Positions 45,740 through 58,092 of a stretch of DNA of 64,000 bases are shown piece by piece (within the stretch, counting starts at the first letter, position 1; every line of letters starts with the position of its first letter). A program made the translations under genes and the position numbers. The DNA comes from Symsagittifera roscoffensis (taxonomy: Eukaryota; Xenacoelomorpha; Acoela; Convolutidae). A model generated the notes under the pieces. It saw only the letters and a program-made list of their open reading frames with translations, did not search any database and was not told where the DNA came from. Location of the stretch: positions 44,497,013-44,561,012 of the forward strand of contig NC_087068.1 in assembly GCF_963678635.1 (NCBI RefSeq). The letters run 5' to 3'.

Positions 45740-48700
45740 AAATCCACGGGGAATCTAGTTTTGATGGGGTCTGAGTTAATTTAAAGCTTAGATAGCATTC
45801 GGATTACGACGTTTTTAGTGCGTAAGAGTGGCCAAAGTAGTTCAAGCGCGCGGATGATATTAACTTCTTCAGTGACTGCGGAAAAATCTTGGTTAGAGTT
45901 TTGAATGAGTTTTTATAATTTATGGTTGAACTTAAAATTATGAACATTTTCTAACAGGTTAGTGTCAACGAGTTGGATATAATCATGCAGGAAAAAAATG
46001 AGGTTGGAGTCTTCAAGCGTGAAGTTGTTGGTGAGAGGGCAAAATATGTATATTTGTCGTACGGGATCATAACTACGGAGGATGCCGTGAAAACTTGTTG
46101 ATTTTAGGCAATATGTGAAATTAACAAAATGAGATTATTTATATTTAGAGGTAATAGGTGCGAAGCGGTGTTGGGGAGTGCGGGGTGGTGAACTGTGAAG
46201 AAAATGTCGTTGAATAAATTTTAAAAAAAGTATAAGTGCGTGCGAATTTAGTCTTTAACATAACTTCATGAGAACAATTAGCATCTCGATCTTTCGGTGG
46301 TAGAAAATTGAATGTGCAAAGTGATCCAACTTAACTTACTGAAAAGAGGTTCGTAAGCTTTTATTATGATTAGCGCATTGTCGATGATGTGATCGATTTT
46401 CTTATATGTGCTATCGAGGTGAAAGATGTATCAGACTTAATGAAAAACTTTACGGTTGATTGTGTATTAACATGAGGGTCAGTATCATACGGTGAGTTTC
46501 CATATATTGACGACTGTGTGATCACACTGATTGATGGAACATCGGTTAGCTTTTGGTGCAATGAATCAGTTAAGTTTTTGGTTTGAGTCTATGTTCGTGA
46601 ATTGATTTAGGTGGAGCGCGTAAGCTTTTTGGTTAATGATTGAATCGGAAAGCTCATCCGTATTTTTTTATGAGAGATACTTTCAGTGCGTTAGTGAAAT
46701 TATATTATGATTTCCATTAGAGGGTTGGTAGTAGGGAATGTTCGTAAACATATTGGGCTCGGTGGGCTCGTCAACATTTTGAACCGTTGTAGTAGGGGTA
46801 CTGGAGGAAGAAGGTAAAATTTTAAACTAAGAATGAGGGTGGACTGGTATGGCGTGGATGATAGTATGGGAGTCGAGATGATAATGGGCGATTAATGAGA
46901 AATTGTCGTACTTTATTTAAATGTTTGCGTTTCATAAAAGTTCTGTGTTTGTGCACGTGTTGGGGCAATATGGACAGATGGGATGGATGATTCAGAGGTT
47001 GAAGCGGACCGAGTGAGTTGGTGAATAATTAATGAGTTAGCGGTGTGATGAATTTGTTGCTGGTGAGTAGTAAAATCATAAAAATTATGCTCAAGCTGGT
47101 CATCTAGGATGGGACTAGGTACATCGGGTGCAATACTGGAAAAAGGAGAATGGATAGAGTTGAAGTCAGTGTGGTTGGAAGTGGTATCGTCACTGAGGAG
47201 TGTCAGGGGTAGCGTCAGTGGGGTAGCGTCAGTGGGGTAGCGTCAGTTATAGATTGGAAAGGTAATTGGGAAAAATTAGTGGGATTGAGCTCGGAATCAA
47301 GGAATTACTCGGGTGGAGTTATTGAAATTAGAATTAGTTTTAAAAACACTTTGCATCGAGTCGTCAGAGTCCGTGTATGGTGAGTTAGAAGAAAAACTGG
47401 GTAGGGGGAACAGGTGTGTCTTGTGGGTGGTATTATTGTCCATGTAGATAAAAATAATCTTTGATATCTTTAAATTATCCATTGTAGTCTTGTCTATAGA
47501 AAACTGAAAACGCTGCTGTTTCAGCGAAATTGCGGAGGTTTTGATCAATTGATTGTCTTTGGATTGTATCCATTGTAGTGAGGAGTTCTTGAAATTGACT
47601 TGTTTGAATGTGATGTGTCTGAGTTTTTCTATATACCTATAGATTGTAAATCTATCTCAGGATTTTGAGCTATTGCGCGGATGCTTTTGAGTAAAAACTC
47701 CTTTAAAGGTGGCATTTAAGTAGGGTATGATGTGAGAAGATAATGCTTATCATAGTTTGGGTTAGACTGCAGTACTTTGTTCTGTTTTTAGTTTTTGTAG
47801 TCGAATTCTATAGAGGTTTTCTGGGAAAAATATCCTTCAATTTTTCCATTGGCTTTGTAAATTATTAACGGAATGTAAGATTTATCGTCATCTCTGTTTT
47901 GATTTGTGTCGGCTATGTCAATTATTAATTTGCCTGTTTTCAAATCCAAATCTTTTTCGTATTGAATAAATATTTCTGAAAAATGGTTTCGAAAAAGTGT
48001 TTTTGAATTTTTGCATGCTAATTCAATTTCAGGGTAAATTTGAAAACGTGTTAATTTGTTTTCTATACTGTGTATATTCTTAAATTGAAATAAATTTGAT
48101 TTTTTTTTTCAATCAGGATATAATTTATCAAATGGTGTAAATTCTTTGAATTTTGTTTGGTGAGATTTATTCCTTCTTGCGTGAATTTTAGCGATTTGAA
48201 ATGTGGTACATGTGTCTTCAGGGATCAAACACTGGTTGCCCGTGTTCGTGTAGTGGAACCGCAATATTCTTGTTTCTTTTTACAAGGCAAGCGAATTACT
48301 TGATAAATTATAGTGTGATCTTTTGAATCTCGTGTTAGTTGTACTTTTTCTGGGTGGATTTTCCAATCGTAAAATTTTATATTTGGGAATCATGATTTTT
48401 TTGTGTCTGCTTTACAGTTTGATGAATTTTTTATTTCAAAAATGAGGCATCCAGTTGTTTATCAAGTTTGTCATAGGTTAACCGTCCGTGCGCATCATGA
48501 TAGGGAAAATTATTGTCTATCTGGATATGACTTTGGTGTTTTTTAAGTTGTGCTTGATGTGCGGAGTCTTGGAATAAGGAGATCATGTGATCCTGTGTTT
48601 AGAAAGAAGAATTTTTTGATTTTTTGGTTCAAATTGTACAAAAAAAAGAAAAAAAATTGATTCATAAAATGATTAAAAGATACTGGTGTGCAAGAGTCCT

Positions 48701-50600
48701 GAAAACGGGTTTTTAAAAGTTATAAACCTATGGTCTTTTTTGTCTATCTATCGTAAGTAAATATATGTTCTGTTGTTAAAAAAGGAAGGGTTAAGGCTTG
48801 AGCGGTGATGTTGGTGGTGACAGTGGTAATAAGTGACGTACTAAACTGTTTAATTTACTGTGGTTTCAAGTTTAAAAGTTTAATTCAGCTGTGAAAGTAT
48901 TTGAAGATTATGATCTTGAATGTCTTTGCGAATATCGTGTCTATACTGTAGTCTATTCAAGGCCCAATTATGGTGGCGATTACTATCGAGGTGATATCAG
49001 AAAAGTAGAGGGGGTGTTACAAATGAATTCCAGTCATTGTATTTTGCGATATCTCTCGTTTATTTGACTTGAAAAATTGTGGGGAATGTAGATGATGGTG
49101 CTAGACCTGTGACTGAAGATGTTAGTGGAAAGGATGGTGTTTTCGGTTGTGTCAAAATTGTATCCGGAGAAAATTCTATCGGTTCATTTACAAGGTTGAG
49201 TTCGCCTTGAGAAAACGTTTGGGTCATCCAATGTGGGAGTCTCTGTGATGTGCGGGGGGAGGGTTTGAAAGTGTTTTCACGAACTTGTTCGGATGTGAGT
49301 GTTGAACCTAAACAATGTGATGGAACAAATGGTGCGATTTGCTGAGAAGTGAAGCTGAATGGCGGGGGGGTACTTTGTATTGTACTATGAGAAAGATCTA
49401 GGGGGAGTTGTTTTGGAGATTGAAGCATATTAAAATAGAATCTCGGTGTTGTTAGGTTTCTATTGCGTCGGATTTAATAGTTTTTTTGTGAGTTTTAGTT
49501 GTTGGGATTTGGTTTTGACTTGAATGTCTTTTTCTGTTAATGACTTGTTGTAGTGAGGGATAAATACTATATCTTGGTTCGTAATATGGTTCGCTTAGGG
49601 GTGCGTACACATGTGCGGGTGTTAAGGTTTCTGATGATGATGCATACATTTCTTCAAAGGTGTAGGATTTTTCTATACATGATAGACAAGTATATCATAT
49701 ATAGGTTTTGATATGTTTAACGAGATATAGACGTTGGTTGGGGGTCTTGGACTGGGTTGGTAGGTTGGGAATCAATGATGGGTGTTGGATATGAATTTTG
49801 TTTTTTTTTTACTTTGTATTTAATTGCTGTATTATCTACTTTTTTGTACCTGATAATATTCTTCAGTTTCCTACTTAGTAAGTTTCGTATCACTTAGAAC
49901 ATTTGTTCAGTATTGTACCTGATTAGGTGGTCGATCGTTTTGGAAAGAGAAATGTTTGTCTGGAAGAAGGAACAGAAATTTTTAAATTGAGTACTAAAAA
50001 TTAGAAACATGATAATTAAAAATTCTGAAAAAAAAAACAGTTATGAAAAAAAAAATACATAGTGTAAAACTAGAGAGAGACAAAGTAATACAAAGTGTAA
50101 AAAAAAGTATTTAGAAATAATAAGAGAGATTTGGAAATAATTGTTTTAAGATTCTGCTCAACTGAGTTTGAAGCAAGTAAATTCTAGTTAAGTTTAGGCT
50201 AATCTAGAATTTTACTTTTGATCATGTTCTTGGTATAAATGGAAACAATATTGATGATTTTCGTATTGATTGGTAGAAGAGGAATGTAACTTTAATACAA
50301 TATTCGTTTAAAAAGTCAAACATGGGGTTTTGGAGTTGAAGTCATAGATCTAGTTCAAATTGGATTTATATCGGCTAATATCAGCGGTGATGTCTCAATA
50401 AAGAGTGAAGTCATATCAAATAAGTCGATTGGTCAAATTGTATTTAAATTTTTCTGAGAAAGAGACAATGTAACTATGTTTTGAAAGTTTTTTAATACTT
50501 TCTAGATGAATATAATAACGGTTTCTTTCGATAATTTTATTGATATTATGTTGGAATTCTATTTTCATTAATATTTTAGATTGCGGGAAAATAACTTTGT
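45740..50600 (-). pseudogene. Post-pol coding relic of the retroelement (third ORF region)
   Basis: Downstream of integrase on the minus strand about 5 kb still carries long, stop-poor reading frames with biased composition. Examples: 49060-49428, S/T/P-rich; 49452-49649, S/T/P/Y-rich; about 48270-47790, which has almost no stops and includes GKLIIDIADTNQNRDDDKSY; 47297-47548 and 46370-46561. No known domain is recognised. In retroviruses and errantivirus-like elements this position holds env, but I see no clear signal peptide, furin site or membrane anchor, so the role is open. The length is unusual for a Ty3-type element. Frames are broken by many stops and shifts. Confidence 0.5.
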
Positions 50601-51389
50601 AATCTTTTCTTGGTTGAGTTCCGAGACGAGATATTTGAAATTGTTGTGAATTCTATTTGTTTGAGGTATTAGGTTTTTTCATGTTATTTTCGATTAATTC
50701 TTTGTTTTTTTTTATGATTTGTTTAGAAATTTTTTGGGACATTTTCTGTGGAGTATGTGTGGTGAGTGTGGTAATTGATTCAAGTATTCAAATCTTTTTG
50801 GATCAATTTCATCTTCTGTTTTTTCAACAATTTGTAATCCTGTAAAGGAATATAATTGTTTTAGTTCACGAAGAGCGTACTCTTTTGGATAGTATGGTGA
50901 AAGGTTGTTTGTATGTTGTATTTGATTTTTTTTGTAGTCAATTAGTTTAAATGTAACATCTGAAGGTTGTTCCGTTCTGTCATGGTCCTTTGCGAATAGG
51001 TTGTAGCTTTTTTGATATTCCTTTTTGTATTTTAAAACTTGGAATTAAAGCAAATGTCTTAAGGTCGGATGCTGATGTGAAGCGAGATTTTATTTGAGAT
51101 GGTATATTTGCCTTTGAAAAAAATTTTGAGCAATTTTCTGATAAATTTCTTTGGGTTTTTTCTTTTTAATATCAATTCTGTTTGGCTTCCAGGAGCTAAT
51201 TTTAAAATTTGTGGTTGGTGAAAATGGTCTTCATCGTGAGTGTGAAGTGACAGGTTGTAACAAATTCAATCTTTAGTTGGGTGACAATGTCCTTGTGCAT
51301 TTTTAGGGAGTTGGCAGTGAACATTAAGGGTTTCGTGGTTTTTGGTTAAAAGCCATTTCAAAAAGTGATAGTCCAAATATTGTTGTGAT

Positions 51390-52050
51390 CTGAAAAATTT
51401 TTGCCAATGGGAATAATTTTACATCAGTTCACCATTCTGTGTAATTTTCATATTTTCCATTTTTTACACGGCAAAAGTATTCTTGTAGTGAGCGGTTCAT
51501 ACTTTCAACTAGTTCAAATGTTCATGAAGCAAGCAAGGTTTATGTTAGATTTACAAAATAACAATTTCAATTTTTATGAACTCTGTTCCATTATCTGCAA
51601 CAAGGATTTCGTTTAGTTAAATTTTTGCTATTGAGTGTTGATAGAGTGTTGTATATGCATAATAAGCGTTACAATTGGGTACAGGGTTGAGTGCTACATA
51701 AAGTGTAAATGTGTCTATAATTACCATTATGTATGAACTTCTTCCTGAGGAGGGTGATATAGGGCCTTTTGTATCAAACGAGATTCTATGGTGAAAATAT
51801 AGACTTTGTTTTTTAAAGTCTCGTTTTTTTTTGCATTTGTTTTCGGTGTGGGAAAGGTTTGTTCAATCGACATGCGATAACGTCATTAAAAAGTACTTTT
51901 ATCCAAATTGGTGCATTTGGGAAAAGAAATTTTTGGTTGAAGTTAGAGTATGTTTTTTTTCCTGATCCTGTATGTCTTTTTATAACCAAAGGGTGTGATG
52001 TGTGATTTGCTATCAAAACTAAACTTAATGGTAGACAGATGACTTTCATA
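51390..52050 (-). pseudogene. Integrase of the LTR retroelement (zinc-binding and catalytic core), broken
   Basis: Reading down the minus strand, an HHCC-like region has NHTSHPL with H-x3-H and VIACRLNK with one of the two expected cysteines. The rve core follows: first Asp in SFDTKGPI (51773-51775), then SGRSSYIMVIIDTFTLYVAL, second Asp in ADNGTEF (51594-51596), and Glu in VESMNRSLQEYF (51504-51506). Asp-Asp spacing is about 59 residues, as expected. Asp-Glu spacing is about 30 instead of the usual 35, with a frameshift between, so a small deletion is likely. The catalytic residues identify the domain beyond doubt, but the gene is dead. Position after RT and RNase H fits the Ty3/retroviral order, not the Copia order. 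Confidence 0.85.
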
Positions 52051-52829
52051 CATCGGTAATGTACTCCAAGATATCAGTATTTTTGTTTATTGTGGTTTTG
52101 TTAAATTTTCGGAACTATAGGAGTAAAATTTTACCTCCCAAAATTGTAATATCGAATTCAACGGGTTTTATTTTGTTTTTGTGTCAAGATTACTGTTCGC
52201 TGATTACAATGTTTTTGGAGTAATTGAGTTGGTAATTTTACTGTACAGGTTATAAAGATAATTAGAATTTTGTTATTTGATAGAGGTATTTTGCCAAAAG
52301 GGTCTTTTAATTCGAACAATTTATTGATAGTTTAGTTTTGAGTTGTTTTGAGGTGCCAAAACTAATGTATCAATTAGGTCTGCTTTTCTTAATGATGGGA
52401 ATCATTTATTGCGTTGTGGCTTCTCATGATGCGCTTTTAACTGTGTTTTGTTTTTGATCCAAGATGTGCGTGCTATAGGTTTGAATGCATCTTTGCCTAG
52501 TAAATCGACTTAATAATGATTGTTTTGGCAAATTTACTATAGTATTTACCTGTTCAGTATCAGAGTCAATTTCGACTGCGTATATACCTTCTTATTGTGG
52601 TGATGTTTCTTTTTTTGAGAGAGAGAGAATTTTTTTATTCTGTGGTATTTATACAGTTGCTTTTCATGTAAGTAGTTCGGGTGGTGTATTCCGACTACGT
52701 GTATCAGGTAAAACCAAAGTATTTACCTGCTGTCCAAACGATATGTAAATTTGGGAATTTCGTTAATTTTAATTGAAATCTATATACTCTATGTTTTGTA
52801 TAGATTTTTGTGTAAAGAGAAAAATCATG

Positions 52830-53090
52830 AGTGATTGGTGTTTAAATAAAATTTTTGGATGTTTTGATCAAAGAAACAAAAAATCATATTCTGATTATGT
52901 ATATATGATGAAAGTAAATTCTATTATGAGTGAGGAGATTCCTAATTCTGCTTGTGTGAAAAGTCTTGAGTTTGCTGATATTAAATTCGTTTGTTGGTGC
53001 CTTGGTGTGATTGTAAAAGAGATTTGCCAATTCCAAAGATAGAGGCGTCGCATTCGAATCTGGAATTGTATTTTAAATCTGTTTAGTGGA
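52830..53090 (-). pseudogene. RNase H-like segment of pol, broken
   Basis: APTNEFNISKLKTF (about 52955-53000) matches the conserved stretch after the first RNase H strand in Ty3-type pol proteins, where the consensus has N-Y-x-I-x-x-x-E. It is followed by decayed sequence up to a possible HQSL. It lies between RT and integrase, as expected. Similarity is short, and the call leans on position. Confidence 0.5.
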
Positions 53091-53439
53091 AGAGTTTGGT
53101 TTCCATTGAAGCGTTTTTCATGTTCAAAGGTCCAATCAATTGTGTCTTGTTGTCTAACAATTTTACAAAGTATAATTGCATTTTTTAAACGTAATTACTT
53201 GGAAAGTTTAACGTTTCAAGGAATTCATGGATTTAATATTTTGAATGTTGGTTTTTTTTGAAGTTTTAAAATTGCCATCTTTTATGGGTTTTCAAGGTCG
53301 TTATTGTAGTTCCTTCTATAATTTGTTCAAGATTATTTACACGAGTGGGGAAAATGTGATTTATCTGGGACTGCTTTTATGTTTTCTGTTAACAATTTTT
53401 GGTGGTATTAATCTAAAAGTTTCTGATTGAACGAAAAGA

Positions 53440-53993
53440 GTTTCTAAATATGTGATATAATTTTTACGTAGAGTTGGTGGTCTAAAAGTTTTAATCATAA
53501 AGGCAGAAAAAGCTGCTGGTCCTATGGATACTTCAAAAAGAAGTCAATTGAGTTCGTATTATTGGTCACAATAACAAAATGGATCAAGCAGCGTGATTTT
53601 TCATCTTGTGGTGTTTTATTATATGCACTATTCATATCTGCTGTGGTATAGTATTGTCAGTTTATTTTTGTGAGTTTTACCTGTATTGGTTTTATGATCC
53701 AAGTGCATTTGATTGTATGCACTATTCATATTGGGGATGGTATAATAGTGCGGCTAAATTGTTATCGGAGTCTTGGATAATGCTTTTACGTGAAATTGTT
53801 GTTAATTACCTAGTTTTATCTGTTTACCTTGTAATTCTAAGCTTTCTGTTTCCTCTAGTTTCATGGGGATTTTAGCTTGTTCTAATTTGTCTACAAGATT
53901 GCTGAAATCTACATGGGGTTCTCGAACTAATGATGGATTAGATGCTCTCTTTTTTCTTGCTACTTTTCTTAATTTTGGCGTTAAGGTCATCAT
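53440..53993 (-). pseudogene. Reverse transcriptase relic
   Basis: MNSAYNQMHLD at 53729-53697 matches the RT motif with the first catalytic Asp region, normally (L/I)D-x-x-x-A-Y-x-Q-(I/M)-x-L. The leading D appears replaced by N. An upstream frame (53802-53993) contains PHVDFSNLVDKLEQAKIP, comparable to the region before the RT fingers. A YxDD box was not found, so the centre is deleted or scrambled. A 16-bp block, ATGCACTATTCATAT and neighbours, is repeated at 53623 and 53718, showing a local duplication. Confidence 0.65.
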
Positions 53994-54461
53994 TAGAAAC
54001 TCTGTAATTTTTTTTGTTTTCGTAGTTCTGTTTCTTGAGAAATTAAATTTTTTGTACTAGAGTTTCGGGTCTCACTGCAAATTGTTGTATAGTTTCATAA
54101 AGGAGTCAACGAATTTCGTTTTTAAAACTCTTTGATTTTGTCTGTTTCATTCAGAGTAAAATATTTTTGAAATTTCTTGAGTAATTTTTTTCCAATCGCA
54201 TTTAATTTCTGTGGGTAAAATTGAAAACCCTTTTTGAGCTGCGCAATCGCTCGAGAGTGTAGTTTGTATCAGTGCTCTGCGCCTATATTCAGTTTTGGTG
54301 AAGTGGTGTATTGATAGGTTCCGGGCCTATAGTTAAAATTGTTTTTGCCTTGGCAGCATTTAAATAGTCTTTTTCTGAATATTCAGGGTTGGCTCCTGTA
54401 AATACCATGACTGGTTTATTAGATGATATAGATGAGCCACCCAGAACGTATGTATTCATCC

Positions 54462-56460
54462 TCATTTGAAGTCTTCTGCTGTATTTAGTTTTTGTATGAA
54501 ACTTGTAAGATGATTTTTTGTTATTTCATGTGTTTGTGAATAGTAGGGTAATGGAGTTTCATTTTTCATGGATTCGGGTTGGTAACGTTGATTATTTGTA
54601 TAGTATTGTGATTGCATGTTATGACTAGATTGTGTCAGTTTTTGTTTTTGAGAAGATTGTCTTGGTTGTTGGAGGTTCATATAAGGTTCAAAAACTTCGG
54701 GGTGAAAACTATTATCTGGTTGATCTATATCCATCCAGTGCTTCTTTCGTTGACGATTGTGATACTTTGAATGTTTTTGATGGAAGTAGGCTTCATCCTC
54801 AGATTAGTTTGGTTGGCTTCTTGTGACTTGTCTATTGATTGAGTTGTTTTTGTTTTGTTGAAAAAATGAATAATTTTTAGTGCGGTCTGTCTGAAATTTC
54901 TTTTTATCATCAAAATTTACATGTTGAGATAATGATTTTGGTATCTGTTGGGTATAAATATGTTCATGCAAAAAGATTTGTGATGTATAGAAAGGTCATG
55001 TTAATGGGTTACTAATGTTATTATTAGTGGAAGTTTTTCTATTTCCAGTTGAGTATTTTGTTTATTAGGTGGTCGTTCTTTAGTTATTGATCTTTTTGTT
55101 TGATTACCCCAATGTGAATGTTTTGGAACGACTGATGGTTTGGCTGTTAATTGTAATGTCCTCGGTGAAAAAATAGCATTGTGTTTTTGTTTGGTGTTGT
55201 CGGATGCATAGTTGTGATACTTTGTTATGTCGTTGTAGGTAGTATTTCGAACAATTTCTTCATTTACAAAATATGAAGGTGTTTCGATATCTTGTTGCGT
55301 TAGATTTCTAGTTCCGTTTAGGGTTTTTTGTGTGTTTAAAAACGTTGAATTTAAACTGTTGTTGCTTGTTCTGTCATTAAATATTGCGTTATAATTTAAA
55401 AGTGGTGATATCAGGTTGTGAGTGGAGTTACTCTTAAGTACTTACTCTCTGAGTACTAAAATGGTTGCAAGTGCTGCACTTGAGATATCATTTGGGATAT
55501 TGAAAAACATTACAAGAGACCAAATAGGATCCCTGCAGAATCTGTTTCATTTGCTGGTATCGTTTCGTCGTTTGTTTGTGGTCTATAATTTTTTCTTGCT
55601 TGTGAAATTAAGTCTAAATTCTGTCGAAAATAATTTATAATGAACCATGCTACCATTCTATGTACATCAATTTTAATTATTTGTGATATATCACTGTCAG
55701 TGAGTGTTTCACAAATTGAGTCTTAAAATCGTGAAAAAAAGGTTAACTTCGCGACTTACTATTTCGTTTCGAGATGTTTGTGGTGGAGATGTATAAAATT
55801 TTTCATTTGTTTCTAATATGGAAGGATATTTATAAATGATGGCGAAAACATCACTCGTGAAAAATTAGTTTGCTCCTTGCAGGTTTTAATTCAAAAATTT
55901 TGATGTATTTTATGAAGGTTAATTTGATGAATGTGTTGGTATGATTTCAATAGTAATTATGCCGTGAGGTGATGTGATATTACTGATGCCTGGTAGAAAG
56001 TGATTGAGTAGTAGTCTTCTTTTTAATTAAAGAATTTCTTGTTTGCATGGGCTGTTTCCTTTCTGGAAAAAATTTACGATTACATTATGACAAAATTGCA
56101 ATTGTTCCCTAGCGGGGTCGCTTTTTGGGTTAAAAACGAAGGGGAGGGTATAGTCATTGTCAAAATTATCGTCTTATTGAATCGTTTTTTGTGTGGGACT
56201 ACAGTTAACGTGTAACTTTCATTATGTCGTATGGGTTGATTCCAACAGTAAAGTCTTACTGGTTTGCGAAAATATGAAATTTTATTCTGCGTTTGCCTTT
56301 TATGAATGATGCTGTTGTGGCTTCTGATTGGGAGAAAAAGTTTTTGATTGTCTACTGGTTTTTTTTGTCGTGGATTAAATCTTGAAGGCTTTGAAGTCCT
56401 TGTATCGTAGTTGAATCAGTTTATTTGTTTTTGCATCGTGATTATTACCTTCTTTTTCGC
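54462..56460 (-). pseudogene. gag-like relic of the retroelement
   Basis: Reading down from 56.4 kb, near 56100 and below a frame gives REQLQFCHNVIVNFFQKG followed by a leucine-rich helix and HFLPGI. This type of segment is seen in Ty3-like capsid regions. Further on are polar Q/N/P-rich frames (54725-54913 and 54462-54734, which overlap by 10 bp in different frames, indicating a shift). They resemble the disordered C-terminal part of gag. No CCHC knuckle was found. The protease region (54.4-54.0 kb) was not identified. Confidence 0.45.
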
Positions 56461-57466
56461 TTGCTTTTTTTTGGTCTGATGTGTCCTAAATTTTTTATGC
56501 GGTGTAATTACAAGATTGTGTTCGGCGCAAAATTCAGGTGTTAGAATTTTTTCCTAAGCCGACAGTTATTACGATGTTATCTTAATTATAGAGGATAGAT
56601 TGTCGTGAACGGACAGGTTGGAGATACAGTATTTTGAATTGTTACAAAGAAATTATAATTTCTCGATTGGTTTAGTAACATTAAAAAAAAATAAATCCTA
56701 CTTAGTGTTTGGATTTGTGGTCAAGGGTGGAGGAATATTAAACCAATTCACAAGTTTCAGGTAAAATTAGAACACAAGTAGATCGTTAGATACTATTTTA
56801 AATCTTACTAGTTTTAAGATAGGCTTTGGCTTGGGTCAATTAAGAGGAGGTGCTCAATTGAAGAATGAGTAAGTGAAGTTCTTCACTGTTTATCCTAATA
56901 AATATGGTTAGTTTTTGGTAAAAGTTCAATTGTTCCCGGGTTGTTTGAAAAGGTTGCGTACTGAATCGACGCCTGAGGTTGTTAGACACTAGTATTAAGA
57001 GGTAGAGACAACAAAATTGCTTAATTGATCCAAGGAAAGCCTTGTTGATTAAAAATTTCTTATGATTTGATATAGAAGTTAGGCTAAAAATTCAAAGATC
57101 CAAAAGTAGCCTTGATGATCTGGTTGAACAAAAAACAGTTAAATTGAATTGAAATAAGGGTTGGCCTTGATACATTTGTATCTAAGATTAAAAGTTTAAG
57201 AAAAGGTTAGAACTTAAAGTTTAAATGATATTAGTATCTTTAGTAATTTTGTGCTATGTTTTAGATGAAGAAACAAAAAACAGAGTTAAAGAAAACAGCA
57301 GCCCTTGAGAAGCAGAAGTTCTTTTGAAATAAATAAATGAAAAAGATTTAGTCAGTAATTTTTTGTATGTTTTATTGAGTAAGTTTCAAAAATTAAAAAG
57401 TTTTCAAAAATTGTATAATCGACTGATCGAAATCAGTTTGGTTCTTACATGATTTTTATCTATACA

Positions 57467-57673
57467 TCAAGGAGAGATATATAGCTTGGGAATGAACATT
57501 ACTACTCCAATTTTTTTAATTCTTTCTAGTGAATGAATTTTTACTGCATTGATAAATTTATAGAGAGAAAATTGGTGCAGTCTGTTTTTTCGTTTCACGA
57601 TGTAGAAGCTCGGTCTGTTGTTCGGGTTGTGCCCTGGTGTAAGCTTGATTACTCGTTTGAAGCGATTAGACAC
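57467..57673 (-). CDS. Small basic ORF next to the primer-binding site
   Basis: 68 codons starting about 120 bp after the PBS-like sequence, within the element leader. It is strongly basic (MSNRFKRVIKL, VKRKNRLHQF, ERIKKIG), with no cysteines or membrane segment. A basic ORF of similar size and position follows the other PBS-like sequence (45195-45401), although the two align poorly. This suggests a short first ORF or leader peptide in this element family. Function is unknown; chance is not excluded. Confidence 0.35.
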   Translation of the reverse strand: MSNRFKRVIKLTPGHNPNNRPSFYIVKRKNRLHQFSLYKFINAVKIHSLERIKKIGVVMFIPKLYISP

Positions 57674-57789
57674 TTATTGAGACATGAAGGTAAGCTAATT
57701 AAGTTTTTAATGCTTTTAAACGTTTTTGTGGTGTGTTTTTTGATCTTATTTCTATTTTGTACTTGCTAAATTCAATTTTGTAGAGGTAT

Positions 57790-57812
57790 GTTCGAGAATC
57801 TTGGTCGCACCA
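57790..57812 (-). promoter_or_regulatory. Primer-binding-site-like sequence
   Basis: The minus strand reads TGGTGCGACCAAGATTCTCG from 57812, starting 2 nt inside the LTR end. TGG at this place pairs with a tRNA CCA tail. The following bases would pair with a tRNA 3' half ending GGTCGCACCA and carrying TTCGAGA, T-loop-like. The tRNA identity is not determined. Confidence 0.6.
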
Positions 57813-57814
57813 GA

Positions 57815-58092
57815 TGAGTTCAAGTCCGAAGTGGCTCACTCATAGAGTAATTTCAGATAAATTTCACCGTCTGTGAGTCACGCTATCTTGTTTTTGGTTG
57901 GATAAATTCGTGCAACTTCTTATTCTTATACCAATCCTAATAGTTTTCTCATATCTATTAGTCTTAAAAGATCTAGTTTGTACTGGCATTTGCGAGGTTT
58001 GATATCAAGAATTGTTCTTAGGAAGAGCGACTGTTAGCTAAGTTAAATTTATTCTGCTCTGGTTAAAACTATAAATAGTTTCAGCCTTAAAA
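57815..58092 (-). repeat. LTR-like block D (5' LTR of the relic on the minus strand)
   Basis: It shares TGAGTT, GGCTCACTCATAGAGTA, CGTGCAACTTCTT, AAGATCTAGT and CTATAAATAGTTTCAGCC with block B. The hairpin AAACTAT/ATAGTTT is at 58066-58081 and contains TATTTATAG on the minus strand, a candidate TATA element. The outer end is not sharply defined and no target duplication was found. Confidence 0.75.

Noticed and set aside
50657-53430. Several + strand ORFs rich in F, L, V and C over the retroelement
   Set aside because: They are antisense shadows of the A/C-rich coding strand, where reverse-read codons give hydrophobic residues.
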